NCBI RefSeq assembly: GCF_964340395.1 | Contig: NC_135561.1 | Location: forward strand, 11,945,461-12,007,460 | Source of the DNA: Glandiceps talaboti | Taxonomy: Eukaryota > Hemichordata > Enteropneusta > Spengelidae | DNA length: 62,000 nucleotides | Reading direction: 5' to 3' | Shown: positions 37,571 through 60,800 of the stretch, piece by piece | How the letters are laid out: the number at the start of each line of letters is the position of its first letter | Position numbering within the stretch: position 1 is the stretch's first letter | Notes under the pieces: model-generated | What the model was told of the DNA's origin: nothing | What the model saw: the letters and a program-made list of their open reading frames with translations, nothing else | Databases searched by the model: none | Position numbers and translations under genes: made by a program

Positions 37571-39109
37571 TAGGTTTACCTATGGTTATAAATTGCTAAA
37601 ATCCATTTAGTGTAATGTCGTATCATTTTCTGATACAAAAATGTATCTTTTGTGACACCAGAGGGCAGTATAATGACTAGCTTTGACTCAGCGATGACAA
37701 CATTAAGTGAAATCTTCTATTACATCAATTTATACATAGGAAAGAATATTATTTTAATCTTAGATAAATTATCTTTGTTGTCAAGAATTTATCTATTTAT
37801 GTAGGAATATTGTGGTTATTTTTTCAATATATCCTGAATTGATTTGCTGCCTTGCATCCCTTCAGGCCTAGCTAGCTCTACTTCCTTAGCCCGCCACAAA
37901 ATATATGACTAAAGAAATTATAGCCAGGAAGGTTTAAGGTCAGAGGTCAAAGTGCAAAATGATCTTCTCCAGTAGTCAAATACAGCAAAAGAAAAAAATT
38001 TAGTTTCACTTGGACTTTAATATCTTCACTATGGCCAGTTTTTTGTGTGCTAAAATACAGCTAAAAGAGGAAATGTTCACCAGAAGACTTTATGTGAGAT
38101 ATATACATTTATTTTGAAAGTTGTTCATTTGGTGAGTTTAGGTTGTTGTTTTACATGCTAAATAATCAACACAGTTACTGATGGACAAAACAGGATTGTA
38201 TTGGAGAGAATACTGTAAACCTTGATATTTTCACTACTAGCAAAAATTTTGTGATTTCACAATCTTCAGTTAGTTCTCAACGACTAATTTTCACTAATTA
38301 CCAGACTGGTACATTGTGTTCATGTACAAGAAGGCATTTCAGTCACTACTCATTTTTTCATTTTTTGTTTTCTGGCGAAATTAGCGAAAATAAGTCTTCA
38401 GCGAAAATTTCCAGGTTTACAGAAGTCAAGTCTGAACGATTCAGTCGTTGGTCGACTTATGTTAACCGCTCACTGCCCACTAGGTGATACATTTTGTAAT
38501 TTGGTGTCTCAGCTCATTACGAAAGACGTCATCCAGGCAGGTTAAAGCATTTAGCATTATTGGAAACAATGGCTGGGTCTTTCCGACTAAGGACAAACTT
38601 ACTAGCATTAGCAACGAAACAAGCCTCTCTCTTTTAAATAAAACTCAGAAAAAGTGTTCTTATGAAAATATCCTTTGCATCTTGTACAATACATTGACTA
38701 GCGTTGTGATATACAACTAATTTTCAGTTTAAACCTAAATGTCATAACTGTATACATTAATGGTGCTCAGCATGGTATAGATTTGCACTGTATACTTATA
38801 AGTTCTAGTAACGGTCACTTTGGCTGTAAACCATCATTTTCCTGTGCTATACCTTTGAGTACAAAATGTCTCATTTCAGACATTCTATGATGTCGTGTTT
38901 ATATGCACACTTTTTAGTGCACAGATAAGGGTATTTTCACTTCTAATAATCAGTACACTATCAGGTTGACTTGTTCAAACTCTTTCCAACATATCGATTC
39001 CTCTTTCCTGTTGGTCACATGAAATAAAAGTTGACTACGCTAACAATGTATGATTTTTGAGATTTTGTACTTTAATTGTAATAGTATGTATTGGTATATG
39101 TTAATGTTA

Positions 39110-39470
39110 TTTTTCATATAGCACTTTGCCATACTCTGCTCAAAGTGCTTTACAATTAGTACCTCTGGTATGGACCTAAAATGGCACAAAGGCCTGCTAT
39201 ACTTCCCCAACTCCCTGGGGAGGATACAATCCACTGTAGCCCTTGTAAGCCCATAGGATTAAAGCCTTCACATTGCAACCTCTATCCTACCAGGTCCCCA
39301 ATTATACAGCTGGGTTGACTGGGGTACACATAGGATTAAAGCCTTCACATTGCAACCTCTATCCTACCAGGTCCCCAATTATACAGCTGGGTTGACTGAG
39401 GCACAATCATGGTTCAAATCTTGCCCAAGGACTTTAGCCATTCAGAAACAAATGGCTACAATGAAATGCA
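39110..39470 (-). mobile_element. SINE copy with internal 76-bp duplication
   Basis: Minus-strand copy of the SINE at 39591-39955, lacking the tRNA-like head. A 76-bp segment beginning taggattaaagccttcacat is present twice in tandem (39255-39330 and 39331-39406) with very few differences, so the duplication is recent relative to the insertion. Confidence 0.85.
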
Positions 39471-39590
39471 ATCTGCAGATTCCAAGCCAGTCACTTTAAC
39501 TCTCATGACGTCATAATTATTTTACTAAGTATAAATAATGACAGAAATATGGTTAGTCTGTGACAGTAATAAACTGTATGTGTTTATGTG

Positions 39591-39955
39591 GAGTCATGAT
39601 GGGTGAATGGTTAGCGTGACCGGCTTGGAACCTACAGGTTGCAGGTTCGAACCCCGTCGCTTCCTGCTGTTTGTTTCTGAGTGGCTAAAGTCCTTGGGCA
39701 AGATTTGAACCACGACTGTGCCTCAGTCAACCCAGCTGTATAACTGGGGACCTGGTAGGATGTAGGTTGCAATGTGAAGGCTTTAATCCTATGCGCTTAA
39801 ATGGCTGCAATGGATTGTATGCTCCCCGGGGAGTTGAGGAAGACTAAAGGGCCGTTGTGCTGTTCTGATCCGAGCCAGGGGTAATAATTGTAAAGCGCTT
39901 TGAGCACGGAGTGGGAAAGCGCTATATAAGAACCCAACATTATTAACATTATTAT
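39591..39955 (+). mobile_element. tRNA-derived SINE, near full length
   Basis: The head has an A-box-like tgggtgaatggttagcgtg and a perfect B box ggttcgaaccc (about 39645), the internal promoter of RNA polymerase III. The body is shared with the copies at 33396 and 39110. The tail 'gtaaagcgctttgagca' and 'gggaaagcgctatataa' ends in ATT repeats. This head-body-ATT-tail layout is typical of SINEs mobilised by a LINE partner. About 365 bp. Confidence 0.9.
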
Positions 39956-40397
39956 GGTTACCTGTTAGGAAGTAAGGTCAACAACACTATAGCAATTGTA
40001 TCTAATTAATTTGTTAGTATAATACTCAAAACACCCTATAACCCGAATGTGATGAATTTGGAAGGGACAGAAGGTTGATAAACCTGAAAACAAACTAATG
40101 ATACCGGCCTGTAATGCAACAGGTGGTTGTGTGCAGATGTGACAAATTCACCTTAACTAATTTCACCCGTTGATGGCGCTCTTACACTGCTGCTATGAAT
40201 TCACGATATTCTGTTTCATTCTTGGCAATTCCATTAGGTATTAGTATACCATCGGATCTTGATATAAGAACAAAATATGTGGATGTATATAATGTATGAC
40301 AAACTAACACTAGAATGCTGAAAAAATAGAATGGGTAAATATAGATATTGTTAAAGAAGACCATCTTGTAAGTTTATTCTAGCCCCTGCAATAGTAG

Positions 40398-40487
40398 TGT
40401 GTGTGTATGTATGTATGTATGTATGTATGTATGTATGTATGTATGTATGTATGTATGTATGTATGTATGTATGTATGTATGTATGTA

Positions 40488-40553
<66 letters not shown>

Positions 40554-40556
40554 CGT
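40398..40556. repeat. ATGT then GT microsatellite
   Basis: About 23 ATGT units (40403-40495), then GT units (to 40548), downstream of gene D. All long frames here are repeat translations. No gene is recognised in 39956-41623 otherwise. Confidence 0.96.
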
Positions 40557-41623
40557 GCGCGCGCGTTTGAGAGTGTATGCATGTACATATGTATGATGTG
40601 CGTGTATGTGTACATCTAACGTTGTATATGAAGGTAAGTATATTGTATGTACTTTTGATTCATAGGAAAGCTTGCGAAAGTATACTAATAAAAAATTGAC
40701 ATCCGCAAAGATTTATACAAAATATCATTCATGGGAGCCGGAGATGACTTTACAGGTAAAGAGTATTACAAAGTTTCTAATTTCTACTCCAGTTCCACTG
40801 TGATACATTGGCAGATGTTTGTCCAGTGTTTATCATTTCGTGTCTTCTCTCCAATATCTTCATGGTGATATTATTTCTTGGTACTTATCCTGATAGTCCG
40901 GTTTGGTCTCATATATGAATAGTTATGTTTATTTTGTTCTACATTACGTGGGAAGTACATCGCCATATCTAGTTATGAAAAGTAAAAAAAAAAGAAAAAA
41001 AGAAAAAAAAAAGAAGAAGAGATTTTTAGGGTCACAAATCAATTATTGGTTGTTAAAATTGTTAATCTATAAAAGCTGGCCAATCTTTCCAATATGTTTA
41101 ATCTGTCTTTAAAGTTGCTATTATTATACAACATTCGAAAAAAACACTGGTGCATTTGCTTGTTTGTAGTAAGCACTGAGGAAAGAGACAACTTGAAATT
41201 TCATCTCAGATCACCACGTGCACTGTATACATGTTTGGTGATCTGATGTTTCAAGACATACAATGTAATTAGCGTTGGTAATTGATCAAAGCATGGGCAC
41301 CACAGCAGCCTGGATCCCATACCGAGTTTACTATTACATTATAACTTTCACAGGTATAAACAAACCGATAAAATCGTTGCCTAAACATATAATATCAAAG
41401 AGACCCACTATTGTTTTAGTATTTACCCGTCTCTGTATGAAGACTTTCTTTCATTCAAGTGAACACACTCGCTGGCTCTAAAAGCGGGTCACGATACCAG
41501 TCATGTACATTGTAATAGCCCAATAGCATAAATTTATATTCAAAATTTTCTGAGATAATTAATATCCCAGAGACTGATCATAAAACTAATTATTTCTAGC
41601 TTCGATTGTTTGAAATATTTTAC

Positions 41624-41973
41624 CTTTATTGCCAGCATGTTTGTCAAAATTGACTTTCTGTTGTACCATTGTATCATAACATTGTTGTAATTCATTCCAG
41701 TGGTCTGGACTCCTATCTTCAATTCCCTCAGCTATTGAAAACTCTAATTTCATGAAGGCAGGGATAACTAGAACTTCTTCGTCTAAAATACCTGAAAATT
41801 TTAAAATCCGTTTTAGCCTAATGTGCTGTGTTGTCATTACTTAATATTATCAATTGTCACCACTGCTAACAATTGCAATCATAAACCACCGCTTCTGCCA
41901 TCAGTGTCATCATCATCGTCGTCGTCGTCGTCGTCGTCGTCGTTATTATCATCTCCAGCACCAGCACCAGCAC

Positions 41974-42035
<62 letters not shown>

Positions 42036-43819
42036 ACATTATCATTTACATGCACCACAAAAACAAAAGCGGCAGCCCTCTACTTCGTAGATTTGATATA
42101 ACAGGTTACCACTTAGTGATTTCATCTTTTTTTTTTTAAATTCTCAACACCCAAGTAATAACATAATCCCAAAACCATTTCAATCACTATATATTTCCAT
42201 TACATCATTCTTACCATTATTAATTGCATTAGCTTGGAGATAATCCTCCATGTACGTCACTGTCAAGGTCAAAGGTCCAAAGTCACTGTCAATTTTAACA
42301 TTATTTTCAACATGCCGGGCGTCCACTTGATACTGCGAGGAAAACATCACTTTCTTTGGGAGACTGCAAGACTCTAAAATATTGGATAAAAGTGTCGGTT
42401 CTCGGTCTGTAATAAACGAAAACGAAACACGTGTGTCAGGTAGTAATCCGGTATGACAATAATGTTCGACTGAGGCCCAAGTATTTTCCAAGTATCACCT
42501 CTAGGCTCTATGTATTTACAATACCACTTCATTTTCACTGTTTTGACTGTCTTTTTTAAATTGTGTTTTTGATTATCAATGTACGTTCAACTTGAGGGGT
42601 ATTCACAATTTCATCTCATACACCTAGGACGGGTTATTTATTTTTGGGGTATTCAAATTCTCGTAGTGTAGAATTCTCCTAGTATTGAAAGTAACATTGT
42701 TACTTACTGTGAGGATTTATGGGCACAACTTCAAAGGGGATGTCCCAATCTGTTGGGAGACTGAAATGACGCCCCCTGTCGTCGGTAGCAACCACTCGTC
42801 GTTGACTGTGTTGACGATGGATGCGTACAACCTGAGAACGATACGTTCAAAGTTATTGGCACTATGTACTTTTCGATCGAACGTTAGTAGTATTCAACCT
42901 ACGTACATATCTTACAGGCACCTCTAAGCTGTTATATGTTAAATAATGTAAATATACGTAAATCTATCCAAACTTCTGTTTACTTTATGGTTTATTATTC
43001 AGCACTCGTGATCGCGAAGATCAATGCAAGCTGTGTTTGTGCATACGCATGTGGGCATATCAGAGTGGAGTTATTGTACAGTTGACTTCGACACCTGGCA
43101 CTGACATGTACAGTACTAGTGTTATTTGTAATTGAGTTTGTCTCTGCCAGTCATGGGTCGTGGATAATACTGTACACAATAGCCTGGAGAGTTCATATGA
43201 ATGAAATCACCTGGTTGGCTTGGTACTATGGTAGTACGTTTGAAGTATTGTACTTGACGTGGGGATGTCACAGTACTCCAAGGTTCTGTTTAGTGCTCTA
43301 TATGCTACACATAGTTTCTATGTGCATATATATGTAGTTTCATTATCTACAATGTATGTCTGTTTTGGTGTTGGAGAAAAAAGGAGTTACTGTAGCTCGC
43401 GAGCGTCTTTGATAGCTGTTTGTGGGTTCGACAGCGTAATCCGTCGAGTTGTATCGGGCAGACAATGTGTGAAGTATGTATATAAATGATAGATATATTT
43501 TGACTGGGTGACTAAGTGATCGCAATATTAAAAAACAAATGGGGAATTTAAAGGCACGTGGTAATCATGTACGTCCATGGGGTAGTAAAGACAGCGGCAG
43601 AGGGGATACGTTTAACAAAAAACGGTGTGGTCATGGGAGGTCAAATAACAGCAATAACGATTGACTTTATCATACCTGTAGGTTACCAAGTGTTTCTGTG
43701 TCTTCCGTTCCGTATAAACCACTTGTCACTTTGCAAATCTTTGGTAATCGAAAGAGGTTGATAATTTCTTGAATAGAGTATGACTTCTCAGACCATCGTA
43801 CCTGATCTAATGACGCCAT
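41624..43819 (-). CDS. GAREM-like CABIT-domain protein D (no SAM exon found)
   Basis: Exons 43819-43676, 42831-42708, 42406-42215 and 41791-41624 (144, 124, 192, 168 bp) have exactly the sizes and phases of gene C. The frame opens MASLDQVRWSEKSYSIQEI, close to gene C over all of exon 1 (both share FRLPKI, KVT and YGTEDT). Exon 2 has RVVATDDRGRHFSLP, exon 3 LPKKVMF and NAINNG, exon 4 VLVIPAFMKLEF. Together they make a complete CABIT domain of 209 residues. No SAM-type exon is visible on this strand before the 3' end of EIF2B4. If the last donor is not used, the frame reads on about 15 codons to a stop (ending EARNN), giving a CABIT-only protein. A SAM exon lost by deletion, or splicing over a long distance past EIF2B4, cannot be excluded. 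Confidence 0.85.
41910..42035. repeat. TCG / ATC trinucleotide tract
   Basis: TCG units (41918-41941), then CAG-like and long ATC units (41971-42033), in intron 3 of gene D. The poly-Ser and poly-His frames are repeat translations. Confidence 0.9.
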
Positions 43820-44057
43820 TTTAAACTGAAAGAAAGAGAAATGCACCAACAACGTTAAACAGTTATAAACCGTGGCACAGTGGAAGGGAAATCCGATTGT
43901 CTATATACAATACCGTTCCATTACATGGGCCTGTTGTTCTGTTGTCACCTTTGACCTCGGCTATTTGTGTTGCCTGTTACACCACAAATACTGTTTCTTT
44001 TGATTTGCGAGTGGCAGATCTAGAGCACCACAAGAAGTCCAGCCTGGAACCGTTATA

Positions 44058-44145
44058 ACAAACAAACAAACAAACAAACAAACAAACAAACAAACAAACA
44101 AACAAACAAAAACAGACAGACAGACAACCAACCAACCAACCAACA
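44058..44145. repeat. AAAC, GACA and AACC microsatellite
   Basis: About 12 AAAC units, then a few GACA and AACC units, in the upstream region of gene D. Confidence 0.95.
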
Positions 44146-45238
44146 AAATATTTGTGAATACTATGAAACTACCATTTCACACAGTCACTGATGAATAAAA
44201 TATATAAACACCTTCTATGGATGATCTATACACGTATATATGGGTTGGTATACTAAACTATGTTTCAGAGTTTCTCTGCTATCTTCCTTTACACACTGCA
44301 GAGCGAGCCATACAAATAGCAATGGATACAGAACACGTAATATGTTTATCACAAGTAGGTGTCAGCTGCAGACCACTACAAAGATAATGGTCTGAGTGTA
44401 TATACAGGATGACTTCGCAGAAAGTAACACCCCCGGGCCCTCTCCATTTAGTCATGTTTCGGCTTAATATATACATTCTCTATAATGTAAATGATCCATA
44501 AATATTGAGAAATATTGTCACTTTGAAATTTCACCACGTTTTATAGTCACGTGATAGTCTTTGTTTGGGTGATTTTGTGGATACAAGTTATACTATATAG
44601 GTATACTAGTATACTTAGTAAGGTGTCAAATGAGTACATAGGTGTATACCGTATACTTCCATGGTACTGAGGAGCATGAAAATATCTCCCCATGGTAGGA
44701 GATATTATGGGAGTGGAACTCGTTGGACTGGCCGTAAAAAACTACTGACGAATTCACTCTTCATGTTCAGTCATGAAAATGATTCATTTTAGATTTTAAA
44801 AAAGATTTTAAAAAGGGTCGAAATTCAACCTACCTTCACAGCAGGAAAACTATCACTTACGTCTACTACACCCAGGTACAAAGCTGAAAACAACACTTGT
44901 TACATAACGTTGCAAAACAGTAACATTGGAATTGTAAATCTGTAATTTGCATTTAAAAAGGGGAATGACATGTAATGAGGGGTACAGACAATGGGGATTT
45001 AGTTTATATTGTTCACTCGAACTACAAGGAGAACGTCATTGGGTGTGTTTGAAAAACGAAAGATTTTAATTTTTCGACACAAGGGGTTGCAGCAAGAGTA
45101 TTTAGCGCTATGGTTGTACAGTATAGTACAGTACCTATATAGCGAACGAGGGGTTTTATGCTAACTAGTATCTGAACACACATACGCACTCTCATATGCA
45201 TTCTCTTTCTGCCTGTCCATCTGTCTGTGTGTGGTGGC

Positions 45239-45275
<37 letters not shown>

Positions 45276-46569
45276 TTCTCACTGAAACCAAGCCACCATG
45301 ATCATTGAATGACGTTTATTTCATTACTCCAATTACTTGCATTTCACATTTCACGAGGTACAATTTCACACATTTTATTGAAAAATTACATTTTCAGATG
45401 AGAAATCAAAGTTTAACAATCACTACTAGTGAAATGTAACATTTCAGTTGCAGTTCAGAGACCCTGATTGTTGATGCAATATTTGCCTTCATAAGAAAGG
45501 AAATTTTTAAAAATAACCAATAACGTACTGAAGTGTACATTCTGGCGCTTAACCCTATAATCACCCTGTTTTCACAATTCATCTGAAAATATTGACGGCG
45601 TCAGTGTGAAGCTGCCACCAGTTAATAACTGCTGCCACAAGAGGGCGCCATATACAGCTGCCACCAGAGGGCGCTAATGTACGGCTACTATTAGAGGGTA
45701 CTTTTCAATGCTCAAACAATTTCTTTACAGGAATATTTGAGTTGTTAAAAATATGAATGCGCTAATTTTCATCCCAGTTTCTCCCCGACTACCACTAGAA
45801 CCTTGATTTCCTCCCAAAACTTGTAAGGCACACACTTTTTTTATGGATCTTCTGTATCTATAGTCACTCATTTCTCACCTGGAAATCAAAGAGAAAGATA
45901 ACAATTTATACTAGGTAGAGCTGCATAGTATGACTTTTTTTTTTTTTTTTGTTTTTTGTTGTTTTTGTTTTAATTTTTATTAAAAAAATTTTGCAAGGAA
46001 AAAAGAACAGTACAAACAATTACACGTTGGTTGGCAGTTTGCTGGTCAAGGTCTTACTTGTGGGATAAAGCATTGTTTAAATTTTGATTGAAAAATTCAC
46101 AACTTTTTGGCTTGGAAGAAGGATGGAGTGGTCTGTGAAATATAGTATTTTCATCAATTTCTGGAAAACAAGTTATTTTTTGTCATACTTTCATTGTGTG
46201 TAGGAAAAGTATAACTTGCCCCATAATGTAAAGATTACATGAAGATTAGATTGTGGTCCATCTTGGCTGTGATCTTCTATCTTTTTGACATATACACTGG
46301 GTTCAAATCTCAGGGCAAGGTATCGGTAGTAAGAAGGGTTCTCTCTCATGACCGGAGGTGACTGTGTTTCTCCCTTCCGTTTGGTGTTATAATTGTTATA
46401 ATCAAATTCTTCAGCTAGTTTTAAGTTCTTTAGGAGATACAATTCTATAGTTGATTTTTAGTATATAAAATACATGTATATATGTGAAGTGTCTTCCATT
46501 AGGTAAAATATTGTGCACTCAGAGAATATGAAGGCTTTACTTTATGACTGGACAACCACTCCCACTCTG

Positions 46570-46605
<36 letters not shown>

Positions 46606-46770
46606 ACACACACATACATACATACATACATACATACACACATACACACATACATATATACATGTACACATGCAATGCATGCACACACACACGCACACAC
46701 ATACATACATACATAGACATTATACATGTACACATGCAATGCACACACACACACACACACACACATACAT
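46570..46770. repeat. CA / TACA compound microsatellite with a duplicated unit
   Basis: CA and TACA runs. The phrase 'acatgtacacatgcaatgca' occurs twice (about 46660 and 46725), so part of the tract was duplicated as a block. Confidence 0.9.
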
Positions 46771-49708
46771 GTACCACTGGGTATACTGATTGAATAAGGA
46801 AAATACTACATTGTTTAAAGTCATGAGTTTGAGATTTTTTGACTCCAGTATAGGATTGCATTGTACTGAATGTAGAAATAGAGCAGAGATTTCACAAAAA
46901 CTCCACTCAAGTTGCAATCCACTAAAATGTGTACTGACTTGACTACATATATGGGACCACACTACATTGACAAAACACATCTCTGTTCAAGACTACATCA
47001 TGTTTCATGCAAGCAGGCGCATTGAAAAGTTTGCAGGTTTCATATCTTAATTTGTCTCCTATTACAAAATTTACAGAATCACTCTACACGTAAGTAACAA
47101 TCTCAATATGACAGACTAATGTTGCAGCTTATAAAGTTATATTTCAGACAATGATGAAATTACAGAATTTTTAAGTCATACTTGCGATTACTGTACATGT
47201 GGTTTTATGTTTAAAGGTGCAGGAGTAATATGCAGGATACATTACCAAGTAAAAAATAAAGATGTTACTTAAGTAACAGAATGCATGGAGGTGTTACAAA
47301 GCAATAGAATGGAGTTGTTACTAAGCAATAAAATGGAGGTGTTACCAAGCAACAGAAGAGAAAGAAGGTAGCTACAGGGTATGATGTATATTTGGTGTAA
47401 GTGTGTTACATATTATATAGAAACACATCACCATGAATAAATGTAAAATAATCTGTTTTATTTCCTTAGGTTTTGGATTTAAAACAGTCATTCCAGTAAG
47501 CATTTGTACACAAAACACAAAGAAAAGTCCATTGTCATTATTTTGTTTAAAATATGTATGTTATTCCAAAGGTCAACACTTGAGGGCACCCTTCACATGA
47601 ACTCTGGCTTTTTACATTACAAGAACTTTGGATGTTATTTGACAAATAAGTCAAATAAACCCAAAATGATAAAACAGGTAAATTTTAGATAACTCTGAAA
47701 ACTCCATTTTAGTGAATAATGAATATATTTTGCTTTTGGGGAAAATGTTTCATTGTTACAAAGACGTGTGACTTTACAATGAAGTGAATACACGTACATG
47801 AGGCCAACATGAAATGATTTTTGGTCACTTTGATAAAAAGCCGTATTTGTAATGAAGGGTGTCATACGATTGACAATACACATGTACAGACACTGAATTC
47901 CACCTTACAAATCCCTATTACAGAATGTTAGACAACTTAAGGAGTATTATTCTGGTAACCATGACAATAGTGAGTGGACATAAGAATGTTTGTTAAGATA
48001 GGTTACCTAAGTGTGCTCAAATGTATGTCTGCTTCTAAAGTTCATGCATGAAAACATGCCATAAACTCAGTTGATGAAGTATTTTATACTTCTGAATGCT
48101 AATCCAAAAGATAAACATACTTGATGCTATTTGCCTGCTTTCCTTGTTTTTTGAGCAATTTAACCAGAAGCAGAAAGACATTCTCTTGAACACACTTGGT
48201 TACAAAGTGCTTTACAAAGTCTCTACTGACATGCAAGTGATGTGATAACAAAGGTCAGAAAACATGAACATTAACATTCCATGTTAAAATTTTCAGTTGA
48301 TACAGATGAAAGCACTGATATGTTTGACCAGAAATGAAGAGACCGTTGAATGTACCCCTGTGAAAATTTACATGATAATGTACAATTTACAAATGTCTTG
48401 AACATTTTAGCTGTCTGTAGGAATTTGGGTGACTGAAGAATACAATGTGGTGATTGACTTTCTGTGTGAATGTTGACTTCTTGTGTGAATAAAATTATTA
48501 TTACAGTGGAGTATATGGAAATATAGCGAACTAAATTTTTCTGCATCTGGTCATTTCTTTAACGATTACAAATACATAAATGGACACGGTACTTTTCAAG
48601 TATGAATGTCATAGTTAGAGGCAATGCAAATAAACGCCCCATTTGAATTTACTGTGAATTAAGTCTTGAATGAGCACTAAATTAAATGGAACACATGCAC
48701 TATATCATGTGAAAACTGGTCGATAATTAGAAATGTTCGTGTATCAGTCATTTGAAATGATCAAATTTCTAAGCAATAGCTATACAGGATAATAGAACAT
48801 TTTTTGCTGTTACTATATGAAATATGTGTGATTTTCCTTTTACACACATAGTATTTCAGCTGTTGTACAAGACCACATTCAATTTATACCAACATAAAAA
48901 ATACCTTCACTTTTACTTTCTGTTTGAAACAATCACGATAAAATCTCGTAAACAATGTAACATAAATTAAATTCTATTTACATTCAAAACATTTTAAAGC
49001 CACTCTCTGACCAGAGTAAAAGGTAGTCAGTGACTGTGTCTAGACACCTTTTGAGTTAATTATTTTTTTTAGATCATCTTCTTTCCTATTTTTGTTTAAA
49101 TCAAAAATTTAATAAACTGGAAAGCTTTGCCACAATAGGTCATACTTTCAAACTCTAGGAAGGTAAATTCTTCAATATTAATTTAAATTACTGAATTAAT
49201 TTTCCTTAAACAAATAAAAGGGATCTACAAATTTTAAACTAGGGAAGAAGATTATGGTAATGTAGCAAAAAAAATTACTTAGAATTAATTTTCTAGAAAT
49301 CTCTTAATTTACACTAAGCTATACTCCAGGCAAGGTTCACATAACTTGACACTCCATGAATATATTTTATGATATTATTTCAGTTTGTTTGTTACAAACA
49401 AAGTGGACAGTGTTCCCTTTCTGGATTTTCACTGTAAAGATTGAGGAAATAAGTATTATGATAGTCTAGCTTCTAGACCTTGGGCTTTCTTCTGAGATGT
49501 GCAATCGAGATCGAGGGCCATTTGGGCTATCACCTTCACTAGCGACCTTTGGTTGCCTTCAAAGTGAGCAGAATGACCCAAGGGGTCTAGCAGCAACACT
49601 AGTATTGTGATTGCAAACAACCAGTCTAACAGTATATGTGATTACATGTATATATTGCCATCAACTTTGCTAATGGAAGTGATTCAAGTTTACTGTGCAA
49701 CTATTGCC

Positions 49709-50190
49709 CATGTATAAAGTCAAAGTGGGAAGTTTGCAATTATGGGAAGAGCCATGATAGGCCATATAGGAAATGACACAGCAAGTGCTTAGATAAACCC
49801 AAGGGGAGTCTGCAACTAGTGCATAGACAGTCTAGATATGTCATAGTTGGGAACATTGCAGTTAGTGTCCTGGGATGTCATAGTGGGGAACATTGCAATA
49901 AGTGTCACAGGATGTCATAGTGGGGAACATTGCTAAGTGCCTCGGTACATTTTTGTTATAGTGGGAACATTGCAACGAGTGCCAAGGTATGTCAGAGTGG
50001 GGAACATTGCCAGTGCCTACATTGTGTAGGTACTGGGGGGGTACATTTTTGTCATAGTGGGGAACATTGCAACTAGTGCCCTGAGAAGCTATACAACTGG
50101 TGCTCAGATAAACTCAAGGGTCTGTGACTAGTGCCCAGGAAAGGCATAGTACTGTGTACATAGCAGGAACACTACGACTAGGTGCCTAGG
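49709..50190. repeat. About 47-bp degenerate minisatellite beside the AK2 stop
   Basis: The phrase 'catagtggggaacattgcaa', then (ct)agtgcc, recurs at least six times between about 49845 and 50090, with weaker units on both sides. It ends about 120 bp from the AK2 stop codon and would be in its 3' UTR. Confidence 0.8.
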
Positions 50191-50312
50191 TTAATAAATG
50201 GTCAGCTAATCCACAGAGAGAACACTGTTTTAGACATTGAAACATTGTACAATCAGAAGAAAGTGAAACACAGATTACTTTAAGTAATTGCATAACTATT
50301 ACTATACTATAT

Positions 50313-60800
<10,488 letters not shown>

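Larger units (their letters stand above)
43820..50312. other. Region between gene D start and AK2 3' end
   Basis: It holds the gene D upstream sequence and, to the right, probably the long AK2 3' UTR. Visible repeats are AAAC/GACA/AACC (44058-44145), GTCT (45236-45276), a T-rich run (45936-45985) and CA/TACA (46570-46770). The phrase 'agagggcgc' recurs near 45650-45680. No splice-bounded exon with a recognisable domain was found on either strand. Confidence 0.5.

Noticed and set aside
40182-40364. Minus frame ending NETEYREFIAAV as a possible last exon of gene D
   Set aside because: The nearest acceptor gives the wrong phase for the gene D donor, and the sequence has no SAM pattern.
40664-40800. 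Plus-strand open stretch with an acceptor-like and a donor-like site
   Set aside because: About 45 codons with no recognisable domain and no neighbouring exons on that strand.
46191-46442. 83-residue minus frame with mixed, coding-like composition
   Set aside because: On the plus strand the same stretch has a gttcaaatctc box and a tail resembling a SINE body; no acceptor-donor pair or domain supports an exon.
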